Origin: Mucilaginibacter xinganensis
Lineage (GTDB): Bacteria; Bacteroidota; Bacteroidia; Sphingobacteriales; Sphingobacteriaceae
Length of the DNA: 64,000 nucleotides
Reading direction: 5' to 3'
Assembly (NCBI GenBank): GCA_026225055.1
Contig: JAMFSA010000069.1
Coordinates: 57,557 to 121,556, forward strand
Below are positions 10,036 through 18,226 of this stretch, in pieces. Each line of letters starts with the position of its first letter. Position 1 is the stretch's first letter. The notes under the pieces were generated by a model that saw nothing but the letters and a program-made list of their open reading frames with translations, did no database searches and had not been told where the DNA came from. The position numbers were made by a program, and so were the translations under genes.

Positions 10036-11442
10036 ATGTCAGATCATCCTACAAATTACAGATGGTGGGCACTCGTCCTCGTATCTTCAGGTGTTTTTTT
10101 ATCAGTAATCGATATCTTCATTGTTAATGTGGCCATTCCGTCAATTAAGGCAGGAATTCATGGAAGCGATGGCGACAGTCAACTGTTTATTGCATTGTAT
10201 TTGATAGGTTATGCCTCTTTCCTGATCACCGGTGGGCGAATGGGTGACCACTTCGGAAGAAAAAAAGTATTCATCATTGCGATGTTACTGTTTACTACAG
10301 CATCTGTTTTTTGTGGAATCTCACAAAACCCGCTTCAATTGATCACCGCCCGGTTTATCCAGGGTATTGGTGCTGCGTTTATGGTTCCGCAGGGTATTGC
10401 TTTGATTCAAATCCTCTTCCCGGAACACACCGTACGAGTTAAAGCATTAGGTATTTATGGAAGCATAGCTGGTACGGCCTCGGTTATCGGAATGTTTTTA
10501 GGAGGGCTGCTGCCTGACGTGGCTTTCATAGTTCCCGGATGGCGACTGATCTTCCTGATCAATCTTCCTGTAGGCGTTCTTGCCGTGGCATTGTCCGCAA
10601 AGTTTTTAAAGGAGAGTGAATTGATCAGATCTGTCAAATTTGATTATTCCGGTATTTTCATTTTGACGGTTTCGCTGATAACGCTGACCTACCCACTTAT
10701 CCGCGGCAGGGAACTGGGATGGCCATTGTGGAGCATTTTGCTGATTTTGGGTGCTTTTTTGATGATGTGGTTATTCATTAAGGACCAAAAAAGAAAATTG
10801 GCATCCGGCAATGAACCTCTGATCAATGTAGCACTATTTAGCTACAGGGATTTCAATATTGGCCTGTTGGCTGTTTTCTTCTACTACATGGTACAAGAAT
10901 CTTACTTTTTCGTAAACACAGTATTATTACAAACCGGAATGGGGATAGGAAGCTCCAGAACCGGTATTTTCTTTGCCTGCCAGGGTATCGGTTATGTGGT
11001 TGCTTCGTTGTTATCAATTCACCTTGTGGGTATTTTCGGTAAGAAGGTTCTGCAGGTAGGAATTGTGATCATGATTATCGCGCTTGTATTTCACATCCTC
11101 GTATTAGAAAACAGGCCTGTTAATCAATTAATATTAATGGCTGTTTTATTTTGCTACGGCTTAGGTTGCGGCTCGGTATTGCCCTCTTTGCTTACGATTA
11201 CCTTAAGAAATATTCCCACCCATTTTGCCGGGGCTGCATCAGGCACTTATTCCACCGTACAACAAACAGCGATTGCCATTGGCGTTGGTGTGGTTGTAGG
11301 CTTGTTTTTTAACGAAATATCAGGTGACAAAAGCTTATTAAATTACCTGCATGCCTATCGAATTGCTACGGGCTGCAATATTATTTTCCTTGTGGTGGTT
11401 GCCTTTTTCCTTTGGTTAATGCCGAAGGCGAAAACCAGTTGA
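10036..11442 (+). CDS. DHA2-family MFS exporter
   Basis: A 468-residue inner-membrane transporter with about fourteen hydrophobic segments. Motifs: SVIDIFIVNVAIPSIK in TM1, GGRMGDHFGRKKVF in loop 2-3 and RFIQGIGAAFMVPQ in TM4. It is an intact paralogue of the frameshifted exporter at 4778-6189 and probably pumps a small molecule out of the cell. It starts an operon with the hexapeptide-repeat protein 35 bp downstream and is preceded by bipartite element D, so it is a probable member of the shared regulon. The substrate is unknown. Confidence 0.85.
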   Translation: MSDHPTNYRWWALVLVSSGVFLSVIDIFIVNVAIPSIKAGIHGSDGDSQLFIALYLIGYASFLITGGRMGDHFGRKKVFIIAMLLFTTASVFCGISQNPLQLITARFIQGIGAAFMVPQGIALIQILFPEHTVRVKALGIYGSIAGTASVIGMFLGGLLPDVAFIVPGWRLIFLINLPVGVLAVALSAKFLKESELIRSVKFDYSGIFILTVSLITLTYPLIRGRELGWPLWSILLILGAFLMMWLFIKDQKRKLASGNEPLINVALFSYRDFNIGLLAVFFYYMVQESYFFVNTVLLQTGMGIGSSRTGIFFACQGIGYVVASLLSIHLVGIFGKKVLQVGIVIMIIALVFHILVLENRPVNQLILMAVLFCYGLGCGSVLPSLLTITLRNIPTHFAGAASGTYSTVQQTAIAIGVGVVVGLFFNEISGDKSLLNYLHAYRIATGCNIIFLVVVAFFLWLMPKAKTS

Positions 11443-11477
11443 TCATTAATTATTCAAATAACTCAAACTAAATTTAT

Positions 11478-12029
11478 ATGATTCATCCTACCGCAAAAAT
11501 TCATCCATCAGTAATTATCGATGGTGATGTTGAAATTGGGGCGGGCACTTATGTCGCTCCGGGAGCAATAATCTCAGCTGTCGGCGGAAAAATCACCATT
11601 GGCGCCAAGGCGGTGATATTAGAAAATGCGATCATCCGCAGTTCAAAAGACTTCGATTGTATTATTGGCAACCATACCTTAATAGGGCCCAAAGCCAGTG
11701 TAACGGGCGCAATAATTGAAAATGCGTGCTTTATAGCTACAGGCGCAACAATCTTTCATGGGTCACATTTACAAGCGGGAACAGTATTAGCCGTTAATGG
11801 TATTATCCACATTGGTACCTATTGCCCGGCAAACACCTTTATACCAATAAACCATATTGGTTTCGGCAACCCCGTTAAGATTTACGCCCCAACAGAAATA
11901 CAGGAGTTCCATGCGGATTTAAAGAAGATTGGCTTTGCAAAATATGTCTATGGTATTGACACGACAGGGCTTTCCAACACAGAGGTATATACGCAACTAA
12001 CGGAAAAATATTTAAGTTTCCTTGGATAA
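11478..12029 (+). CDS. left-handed beta-helix hexapeptide-repeat protein
   Basis: A 183-residue protein made largely of hexapeptide repeats of the LbH superfamily (IHPSVIIDGDVEIGAGTYVAPGAIIS, with later turns IGNHTLIGPKASVTGAIIENACFIATGA). The length is that of the gamma-carbonic-anhydrase-like / PaaY branch, which forms trimers. The three zinc histidines of true gamma-carbonic anhydrases are not all in register: only the HGSHL region offers candidates. Carbonic anhydrase activity is therefore doubtful. A C-terminal helix (TEVYTQLTEKYL) follows the helix domain. It lies 35 bp after the MFS gene on the same strand and is probably co-transcribed. Confidence 0.7.
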   Translation: MIHPTAKIHPSVIIDGDVEIGAGTYVAPGAIISAVGGKITIGAKAVILENAIIRSSKDFDCIIGNHTLIGPKASVTGAIIENACFIATGATIFHGSHLQAGTVLAVNGIIHIGTYCPANTFIPINHIGFGNPVKIYAPTEIQEFHADLKKIGFAKYVYGIDTTGLSNTEVYTQLTEKYLSFLG

Positions 12030-12035
12030 ACCAAT

Positions 12036-12923
12036 TCAATGATTAGCATCGGGCACCCATTCAAAGCCCGTTGCTTTTTGATTTACACGTCCCAATCCCG
12101 GCCAGGGTAAATGATAAGCCAGTGCACGCAAATTACTTTTTGCCAATTCATTAAATATTCTTCGTCTTGTTGTCACAGCTTGCTCAAAATCGGTATCAAA
12201 GGAGAATCCCCATTCCGGATGAGCAAACAAAAGAACATCGGAATGGGCGATATCAGCGATGTGTAACAGTTGTTCATCGCCGGAAAATATATTTAGCACC
12301 ATATGCCCAGGCGTGTGTCCGGGCGCGGCTATTAACCGGATACAATTAAATAATACATTCCCCGGTTCAACAAGCCGGAGGCGATGCTTAACAAGATTCA
12401 ATATGTGTTTTATTCCATTAACCATTCCTGTAATTGAAGTTAAATCGTCTTTCATTGGACTTTTTGTGAAATCATGTACGTCTGCGGTCCAGAAATCAAA
12501 TTCGGTTCTTGAGATATAAATCTGTGCATTAGGAAAAGTGAGATTGCCGTTGCGATCCGTTAATCCTCCGATATGGTCACGGTGAGCGTGGGTAATTATG
12601 ATATCGGTAATATTCTCCGATTCAAATCCCGCTGCGGCTAATGCCCGCAATAATTTACCGCCGGTAAAGTCAATATATCCCAGGCCGCTGTCAATCATTA
12701 TCAATTCTTTACCCTTTCTAATGAGTAAGATATGTAGACTCAGATCAACAAAATCCGTGGGTCTGAAATTATCGATTAGTAATTGCTTAACTATTCTCAG
12801 ATCAGTAAATGGCGCGAATATTGGGTGCGCAGGTTGCATGATTTGGTGTCCGTCACTAACAATAGTTAATTCCAGATCACCAAGTTGGAAACGTTTAAAT
12901 GGATGTTCGATATTGGGATTCAT
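12036..12923 (-). CDS. metallo-beta-lactamase-fold hydrolase
   Basis: A 295-residue MBL-fold protein with the zinc motif HAHRDH (THAHRDHIGGL), a downstream APGHTPGHMVL histidine and the ADIAHSD metal ligand segment. The family includes lactonases, glyoxalase II-like thioesterases and other hydrolases; the sequence resembles quorum-quenching-type or general MBL hydrolases but no substrate can be assigned. No signal peptide. It is convergent with the hexapeptide gene, leaving only 6 bp between stop codons. Upstream, the repeats AGTTTAAC-AGTTTAAC (about 12973-12988) resemble a half-site of the bipartite element but lack its second box. Confidence 0.8.
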   Translation of the reverse strand: MNPNIEHPFKRFQLGDLELTIVSDGHQIMQPAHPIFAPFTDLRIVKQLLIDNFRPTDFVDLSLHILLIRKGKELIMIDSGLGYIDFTGGKLLRALAAAGFESENITDIIITHAHRDHIGGLTDRNGNLTFPNAQIYISRTEFDFWTADVHDFTKSPMKDDLTSITGMVNGIKHILNLVKHRLRLVEPGNVLFNCIRLIAAPGHTPGHMVLNIFSGDEQLLHIADIAHSDVLLFAHPEWGFSFDTDFEQAVTTRRRIFNELAKSNLRALAYHLPWPGLGRVNQKATGFEWVPDANH

Positions 12924-13045
12924 GTATAATGTAATGTGAATATTCTTCCGATTTTTGTCGGTTAATTATCTCAGTTTAACAGTTTAACAGCTGCGGCCAA
13001 TCTTGCCAGCAGCCAAACGATTTACTTAAATGGAAAAGACTATTT

Positions 13046-13969
13046 TTATTTAGGCAGGGCTTTTTCTATGGTCAATTCAGTCAGGTAAGCAGACAAAACG
13101 GGATCAAATAAACTTTGGGAAATTTTAACTACGTGACCACTAACCTGAATACCGGCTGGTTTATTATCTATCTCGCTTACCTCCACGAAAAGCTGGCTGG
13201 GCCTGCCCAGATTTTCACCCTGATTGATTTGGAATTGTGCATTTGCCTTCTGAAAACCGTGCTTTACCAGATAGGCTCCTGCCGGACCGGCAAGGCTGCC
13301 TGTGGCGATATCCTCAACCTGCCCCAAATTATCAAAGCTTCTGATACGGCTGGAAGGTATTTCAAGAATTCCTGTAAAATGAGCACCTAAAGCACTGACT
13401 TTCTCACCAAGATCAGTAATCCTTATTTTAGCGTCAAAGCCATTTTTTTGCAATGGAATGATCAGGTATGGCAAGCCCGTTGATACGACTGCTGGTTTTA
13501 AACCGGGAAACAGATCCTCTTCAGTCAGGCTTACACTCTCCAAAAGCCAGGCGGTTTCTTCTTTATCTAATATTTTTCCAAATTCGGCAGCACCCTGGTT
13601 CATTGACACATGATAGGATTGTGCGTGCCTGACAACAGTTACAGTTACAGTTACACTTCTTTCATTTAAAATGAATAGCCACTCGGAATGCTTCTGACCT
13701 ATTCGTAATAGATCATGTAGTGTGGCTGCCGCACCAAGAATTGGGTGACCGGCGAAGTCCAGTTCTTCTTCACATGTAAAAATATTGGCGCGGACGCTGT
13801 TGTGATCCACTTTTTGAAGAAAAATACTTTCAAACTGCCGCATCTCTTGTGTTAATTTAAGCATTGTTGCATTACTGAGACCATCTGCCTCAGTAAATAC
13901 AGTCAGGCCGTTCCCACTTAAAGGAACATCGGTGAATACGTCAACATGGTAATATGGAATTGCTTTCAT
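13046..13969 (-). CDS. PhzF family isomerase/epimerase
   Basis: A 307-residue protein of the PhzF superfamily, a two-domain diaminopimelate-epimerase fold. The N-terminal VDVFTDVPLSGNGLTVF and FESIFL (with the catalytic glutamate) and the ELDFAGHPILGAAATL segment are family hallmarks. Members isomerise small cyclic or keto-acid metabolites; the best known acts in phenazine synthesis, but most are orphans and no phenazine genes are seen here. It lies 22 bp downstream of the SnoaL-RidA gene on the same strand and is presumably co-transcribed from the promoter with bipartite element C. Confidence 0.85.
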   Translation of the reverse strand: MKAIPYYHVDVFTDVPLSGNGLTVFTEADGLSNATMLKLTQEMRQFESIFLQKVDHNSVRANIFTCEEELDFAGHPILGAAATLHDLLRIGQKHSEWLFILNERSVTVTVTVVRHAQSYHVSMNQGAAEFGKILDKEETAWLLESVSLTEEDLFPGLKPAVVSTGLPYLIIPLQKNGFDAKIRITDLGEKVSALGAHFTGILEIPSSRIRSFDNLGQVEDIATGSLAGPAGAYLVKHGFQKANAQFQINQGENLGRPSQLFVEVSEIDNKPAGIQVSGHVVKISQSLFDPVLSAYLTELTIEKALPK

Positions 13970-13991
13970 GGTCGTTTTTATTTTTTATAAA

Positions 13992-14855
13992 TCAATTGAA
14001 CCCTGCAATTGCTGAAATTTCAATTTGGGCCTGACGTGGCAGCTCCTTAACAGCGATACAAACCCTCGCCGGAAACTTCTTGTCAAAATATGTCCGATAG
14101 ACCTGGTTCAGTTCTGCATAATTGTCCATGCTGGTCAGGTAAATGGTGACATTAACCAGGTCTTTATAATGTAGCCGACTTTTGCGCAGAACACTACCAA
14201 GGTTGTCCATCACCTGTTTGGCCTGCGCTATAAAACCGCCTTTTACCAGTTCTCCGGTTTGGTCTATACCTACCTGACCAGAGATATAAAGCGCATCGCC
14301 CGATATGTACGCGTCGGGAAACGGCAAACTGTTCTTTATAGGTACAGAAGCCACGCTGCTGTTTCTCTGCTGCTGTATTTCTGTACCCTTCCGGTCAATC
14401 TGAACCCAGTATTCGATAATCTTTCCATTAGATACTTTATAGACCGCGCTTCCGATCTCCGTGACCGGTAACCCGCTTGCTTTAAATTCATCCACATCTC
14501 CCGTCTGGTTCCCGGTTTGCTTCCAGCGGGCATAGACCTTGTCACCACCGGCGATAAACTCAGTGATCTCAAACTGGTAATGGCCATAAGCCTGGATGAA
14601 CTCTTCAACATGCTGTGTGTAATTTTCGAGTGTTCTGGTAACAATCTCCGGATTTTCGGCGTTAAGCTGGTGTGCCTTTACTGAATCCGCCATAAATTCC
14701 GAAGCTCTTTCCGGCGATTTTCCGGAACGGACGGTTTCAAGGAATTCCCTGACGGTGTTTTCTGCTGATCTGGTTGTTTTCATAGTTGTATTTTGTGCGT
14801 TACTGATTAGCGCTATTGCCGATAAAAGCAGGAAAGTAAGGATGAAATTTTTCAT
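13992..14855 (-). CDS. exported SnoaL-like / RidA (YjgF) fusion protein
   Basis: A 287-residue protein with an N-terminal signal peptide (FILTFLLLSAIALISNAQ), then a SnoaL-like ester-cyclase domain at about residues 25-155 (FLETVRSGKSPERASEFM ... VYKVSNGKIIEYWVQID), then a complete RidA/YjgF domain at about 165-287 (LYISGQVGIDQTGELV ... PARVCIAVKELPRQAQIEI). RidA proteins deaminate reactive enamines/imines, with an arginine like that in PARVC as the key residue; SnoaL domains bind hydrophobic ligands. The fusion with export to the periplasm is unusual, since RidA is normally cytosolic. It forms an operon with PhzF and is preceded by element C (14908-14941). Both domain calls are good; the joint function is unknown. 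Confidence 0.75.
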   Translation of the reverse strand: MKNFILTFLLLSAIALISNAQNTTMKTTRSAENTVREFLETVRSGKSPERASEFMADSVKAHQLNAENPEIVTRTLENYTQHVEEFIQAYGHYQFEITEFIAGGDKVYARWKQTGNQTGDVDEFKASGLPVTEIGSAVYKVSNGKIIEYWVQIDRKGTEIQQQRNSSVASVPIKNSLPFPDAYISGDALYISGQVGIDQTGELVKGGFIAQAKQVMDNLGSVLRKSRLHYKDLVNVTIYLTSMDNYAELNQVYRTYFDKKFPARVCIAVKELPRQAQIEISAIAGFN

Positions 14856-14907
14856 GACGTGAGTTTGAAATTAACCTTACAAAACTGAATAAATACTCAA
14901 ATACATA

Positions 14908-14941
14908 ACAGATACAGTTTTGAAATATTTAACGGTAACAG
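14908..14941 (-). promoter_or_regulatory. bipartite regulatory element C
   Basis: Minus strand: box 1 CTGTTACCGTT, 13 bp, box 2 CTGTATCTGT (identical to element A box 2). CAGTTTTG, one mismatch from TAnnTTTG, starts 30 bp after the start of box 2. The SnoaL-RidA start codon is 52 bp downstream of the element. Confidence 0.6.
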
Positions 14942-14997
14942 ACTAAGACTTAGTATCAGGTTATGATTTGCTGGCAGAGACGAATAAAAAACCTTAA

Positions 14998-15019
14998 TTT
15001 TGTAACAGTTACTCCAAAA
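14998..15019 (+). promoter_or_regulatory. TetR operator O1 at the regulator's own promoter
   Basis: TTTTGTAA, six bases, CTCCAAAA: a partial dyad aligned with O2 and O3 downstream of the TetR gene. It overlaps the -7 box TAATTTTG (14995-15002) and ends six bases before the start codon at 15025, which predicts autorepression. Confidence 0.6.
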
Positions 15020-15024
15020 CCGAA

Positions 15025-15609
15025 ATGGCCCGACCAAGGATATATGATGAAGACGCGGTGATCGACAAAGCACTTTGGGTGTTTTGGAAAAAGGGTTTTT
15101 CCGATACCTCATCGCGTGATCTAATCGCAGCTACTGGCCTCAGTAATGGCAGCTTGTTCAACTCCTTTGGAGACAAAGCCAAGTTATATCTGGCGTGCCT
15201 TCAAAAGTACAATGCGATTTACGTGGCCGCCTTAGAACGCATGCTCATTTCCGAACTGCCTTTTAAAGAAAAAATAAAAAAGGTATTTGAGGGAACTGCA
15301 AAAACGGTACCTGCGACAGATAAATATGAAGGCTGTTTCTTTTTTAATAGTTCGGTAGATAGCGGTATCCAGAATGATGCTATTGGTAATCTAAGTGCCT
15401 CCATTCAGCTACGGCTGGAAAAAGCATTTCGCACTGCCGCCGATCAGGCCAGGCAAAACAAAGAATTGCCAATCGAATCCGACAGCGTTCAGATAGCCCA
15501 ATACCTCATGATGATCACGACGGGCCTTCGTGCGCTGGTCAAAGGCAACACACCTATTGCCGAGGTTAAACGTGTAATCCATTCAGCTTTAAAATTCTTA
15601 CCATTTTAA
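15025..15609 (+). CDS. TetR/AcrR family repressor
   Basis: A 194-residue regulator with a TetR N-terminal helix-turn-helix (residues 8-50: IDKALWVFWKKGFSDTSSRDLIAA and LSNGSLFNSFGDK) and an all-helical ligand domain. Members usually repress neighbouring genes and are released by a small molecule. It lies directly upstream of the two dehalogenase-like hydrolases, and three matching operators (14998-15019, 15623-15644, 15660-15681) overlap its own and the hydrolase promoter, so it most likely controls this operon. The ligand would be expected to be the hydrolase substrate or product, which is inference. The ATG at 15025 fits the -7 box 23 bp upstream. Confidence 0.85.
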   Translation: MARPRIYDEDAVIDKALWVFWKKGFSDTSSRDLIAATGLSNGSLFNSFGDKAKLYLACLQKYNAIYVAALERMLISELPFKEKIKKVFEGTAKTVPATDKYEGCFFFNSSVDSGIQNDAIGNLSASIQLRLEKAFRTAADQARQNKELPIESDSVQIAQYLMMITTGLRALVKGNTPIAEVKRVIHSALKFLPF

Positions 15610-15622
15610 AATAGAAAAATAA

Positions 15623-15644
15623 TTTTGGAGCAATCACTCCAATA
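15623..15644 (+). promoter_or_regulatory. TetR operator O2
   Basis: TTTTGGAG, CAATCA, CTCCAATA: a near-perfect dyad with six-base spacer, 13 bp after the TetR stop and upstream of the hydrolase gene at 15696. Confidence 0.6.
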
Positions 15645-15659
15645 ATTACATTTGCATAG

Positions 15660-15681
15660 TTTTGGAGCATTTACTCTAAAA
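15660..15681 (+). promoter_or_regulatory. TetR operator O3 over the hydrolase promoter
   Basis: TTTTGGAG, CATTTA, CTCTAAAA. It starts 37 bp after O2 and overlaps the perfect -7 box TAGTTTTG (15657-15664) of the hydrolase operon. Confidence 0.6.
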
Positions 15682-15695
15682 TATATCTAATAATC

Positions 15696-16644
15696 ATGAA
15701 AAAAAAATTTATCTTATTAGTTTGCGCATTTCTTGGCTTTCGCAACGGTGCAACTGCAGCCAGGTCTGTTACCGGGATTTACAACCTGAAGTTCAAAACC
15801 GTTAAAGTGGACGGTTTGACGATTTTTTACCGGGAAGCCGGGGATCCAGATAAGCCAACGATCCTGTTACTACATGGATTCCCCTCAACTTCATACATGT
15901 ATGATGCGTTGATGAGCGACCTTGCCGCCACTTATCATTTGATTGCGCCAGACTATCCGGGTTTCGGGAATAGCAGCCAGCCTGAACCCCGAGCCTTTAC
16001 CTATAGCTTTGATCACCTCGCCGTTGTTATGGGAGATTTTATTGAAACAATAGGTCTGAAAAAATTCAGTCTCTACATGCAGGACTATGGCGGACCTGTC
16101 GGCTTCCGGGTAGCTTCCGCTCACCCGGGTAAAAAAAGCGCATTTATTATTCAGAACGCCAACGCCTACACAGCAGGATTGGGCGACGGATTCAGTAACA
16201 TTATGACAACGCAGCAGGCAGGCGATCAAAAAGGTGTAGCGGATATACTGGGTCAAATCATTCACTGGACGGCATTAAAGTGCAGTATACGCAAGGCGCC
16301 GCAAACTTGGAGAATATCCCACCCGAAGCTTACTTAACGGATTTTTATTATGTGCAGCGTGCCGGTAATGTTGACATCAGTCAGTGTTATTTTATGATTA
16401 CCACAACAATTTGCCTCAATACCCGAACTGGCAGTGTTATTTAAGAACCCATCAGCCCCCGGCATTGATCGTTTGGGGTAAGAACGACCCTATTTTCACC
16501 TTTCCCGGCGCGAACGCATATTTGCAGGACCTACCAAATGCAGAAATCCATTTGTTAAACGGCGGACATTTTGCATTGGTGGAATACCACCGCGAAATTG
16601 CTGCCTACATCAATACTTTTCTCCAAAAAAACGGCATTAAATAA
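15696..16644 (+). pseudogene. alpha/beta hydrolase (Asp-nucleophile, dehalogenase-like), two frameshifts
   Basis: Joined from three frames, this is an exported alpha/beta-hydrolase: signal peptide KKKFILLVCAFLGF, oxyanion motif LLLHGFPST, nucleophile elbow MQDYGGPVG with Asp in the nucleophile position, then the acid/base part PPALIVWGKNDPIFTFPG and GGHFALVEYH. Asp nucleophiles mark haloalkane dehalogenases and epoxide hydrolases. The frame changes near 16255-16280 (into GIKVQYTQGAANLENIPP) and again near 16395 (into LFYDYHNNLPQYPNW). It follows the TetR gene under operators O2 and O3 and precedes the dehalogenase-like gene by 18 bp. Either a decayed gene or one with two sequencing errors. 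Confidence 0.75.
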
Positions 16645-16662
16645 ACATAACCCAGCAGAATT

Positions 16663-17579
16663 ATGATCTCATCACAAAAAACTTTTAACGGTACATATCC
16701 GTTTAAACCGAATTTTTCTACAGCACCCGGTTTTAAAATGCATTATGTCGACGAAGGCACAGGACCAGTAGTGCTTTGTCTGCATGGCGAGCCCACATGG
16801 GGCTATTTATTTCGGCACCTGATCAATCAACTTTCGGATGCATACCGGATCATTGTACCGGATCATATGGTTTTGGCAAAAGCGAAACGCCAACTGACAG
16901 AACCCACTGGCTCCAGGACCATATCAATAACCTGGAAAAATTCGTCGTTGATCTGAATCTGAAGGATATTACGCTTGTCATTAACGATTTTGGAGGGGCT
17001 GTAGGCATGGGCTTCACAGCCAGGCATCCTAATCGCGTGGCACGCATCATCAGCGTAAACGGCCCGACACCTTTTGGTCAACCGGAATTGGGTAGCCTTT
17101 TTGAAGCGAATCTTAAAGTATCTCCGTGGTTTCAATGGATTCTTCAGGCAGAAGAAAACGGTAAGCTGGAAACAGTATTAAACGAGCTGCATTACAACAT
17201 CCTCAGCACCTTAAAATTAAATGGCTTCGAGCGAAACGAGTTGATAACTGATAATTGGATAGATGCCTACCGGACACCTTTTGCCAGCGCAGAAGAGTGC
17301 CTTGGTGCTTTAGGATGGGCAAAAGGCCTGGCAGCGGGAAAACATCAGTTCGAAGAACCAACAGCGGAGGTTAAAGCTCACGTCAGCAAACTTCCCGCGA
17401 TGGCTATTTGGGGCAAAGCGGATAAAACGCTGCAATCCCGGTATTTTCTTCCGCTGTTCAAAGCCGTATTTCCAGAAGGATTAGTGTATGAATTGGAAAA
17501 AGCTGGTCATTACAGCCTGGAAGATGCGCCAGAAGTAACATGCTTATTAATCCGGCAGTTCCTGGAACTCACGAGGTAA
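16663..17579 (+). pseudogene. haloalkane dehalogenase-like hydrolase, one frameshift
   Basis: Two overlapping frames give one protein of about 305 residues. The N-part (16663 on) has the dehalogenase oxyanion motif CLHGEPTWGYLFRHL; the second frame continues with GFGKSETPTDRTHWLQDH, the nucleophile elbow VINDFGGAVGMGF (Asp nucleophile) and the C-terminal AGHYSLEDAPE histidine. The best restoring change is one extra G at about 16868 (ATGGT to ATGGGT). Family members replace a carbon-bound halogen by hydroxyl. It is the second gene of the TetR-controlled operon. Both genes of the operon being broken suggests the pathway is lost in this strain, unless the indels are sequencing errors. Confidence 0.75.
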
Positions 17580-17602
17580 GTACGTCATATGATGAATCAC
17601 AG

Positions 17603-17636
17603 CTGTTACGCTCGAATAGTTATAAACTGTATAGCT
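17603..17636 (+). promoter_or_regulatory. bipartite regulatory element E
   Basis: Box 1 CTGTTACGCTC, 13 bp, box 2 CTGTATAGCT; TGATTTTG lies 29 bp after the start of box 2. The cupin gene starts 137 bp further on, a longer leader than at the other sites. The 34 bases are nearly identical to element F. Confidence 0.6.
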
Positions 17637-17773
17637 TTTGTGAATTGGATTTTCATGATTTTGGTAACCTGATAAGGAAACAATGCCAGGCGCCTCGAAA
17701 TGGGTCACCTTTTATCGGACCAAAGGAAATACCTTTTTAAATGAATTAAGAAAGCATTTAAGTATAGATAAAT

Positions 17774-18112
17774 ATGAACAACATCACTTTTCAAACCATT
17801 GATTGGGAACAAATAGAAACAACAGAGCACAAAGGGAAAACCGGAACAGCATTTTGGAAGACACTTCAATGTAGCGGTCTTCGAATCCGAACGGTATCGT
17901 ATACATCGGGTTATCTCGCGGATCACTGGTGTCAGAAAGGTCATATCGTCCATTGTTTGGAGGGCACTTTCGTGAGCGAATTCGAAAATGGCAAACAGTT
18001 TTCATTAGAAAGAGGAATAACCTATGTGGTATCCGATAATTTGAGTTCACACCGGTCTACCTCAAAAAATGGCGTTAAATTACTGATCGTAGATGGAGAT
18101 TTTCTCAAATAA
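17774..18112 (+). CDS. DHCW-type small cupin protein
   Basis: A 112-residue single-domain cupin. It resembles the family named for a DHCW motif; the equivalent here reads ADHWCQKGH, i.e. with W and C exchanged. A second cupin segment is GITYVVSDNLSSHRS. The role of this family is unknown; the histidine and cysteine may bind metal. The gene is bracketed by elements E (17603-17636) and F (18141-18174), which share 31 of 34 bases, suggesting either a tandem duplication of the promoter or parallel control of this gene and the thioesterase that follows. Confidence 0.7.
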   Translation: MNNITFQTIDWEQIETTEHKGKTGTAFWKTLQCSGLRIRTVSYTSGYLADHWCQKGHIVHCLEGTFVSEFENGKQFSLERGITYVVSDNLSSHRSTSKNGVKLLIVDGDFLK

Positions 18113-18140
18113 TTCGCCAACGGATAAATTAAAATCCAAT

Positions 18141-18174
18141 CTGTTACGCTCAAATAGTTATAAACTGTATATCT
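18141..18174 (+). promoter_or_regulatory. bipartite regulatory element F
   Basis: Box 1 CTGTTACGCTC, 13 bp, box 2 CTGTATATCT; CAAGTTTG (one mismatch to TAnnTTTG) lies 29 bp after the start of box 2, 26 bp before the ATG at 18227. Confidence 0.6.
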
Positions 18175-18226
18175 TCTTTCAACCGGATTATAATCAAGTT
18201 TGTTGCCTGAATTTAAAAACAGTGTT

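Noticed and set aside
11478..12029. The hexapeptide protein as a gamma-carbonic anhydrase.
   Set aside because: The three zinc histidines are not in the expected register, so only the fold is claimed.
12973..12990. Tandem AGTTTAAC before the MBL-fold gene as a seventh bipartite element.
   Set aside because: Only a CTGTTA-like first box is present; the second box and spacing do not match.
17603..18174. The two nearly identical 34-bp copies around the cupin gene as ends of an insertion sequence.
   Set aside because: They are direct, not inverted, fit the promoter element found elsewhere, and no transposase lies between them.
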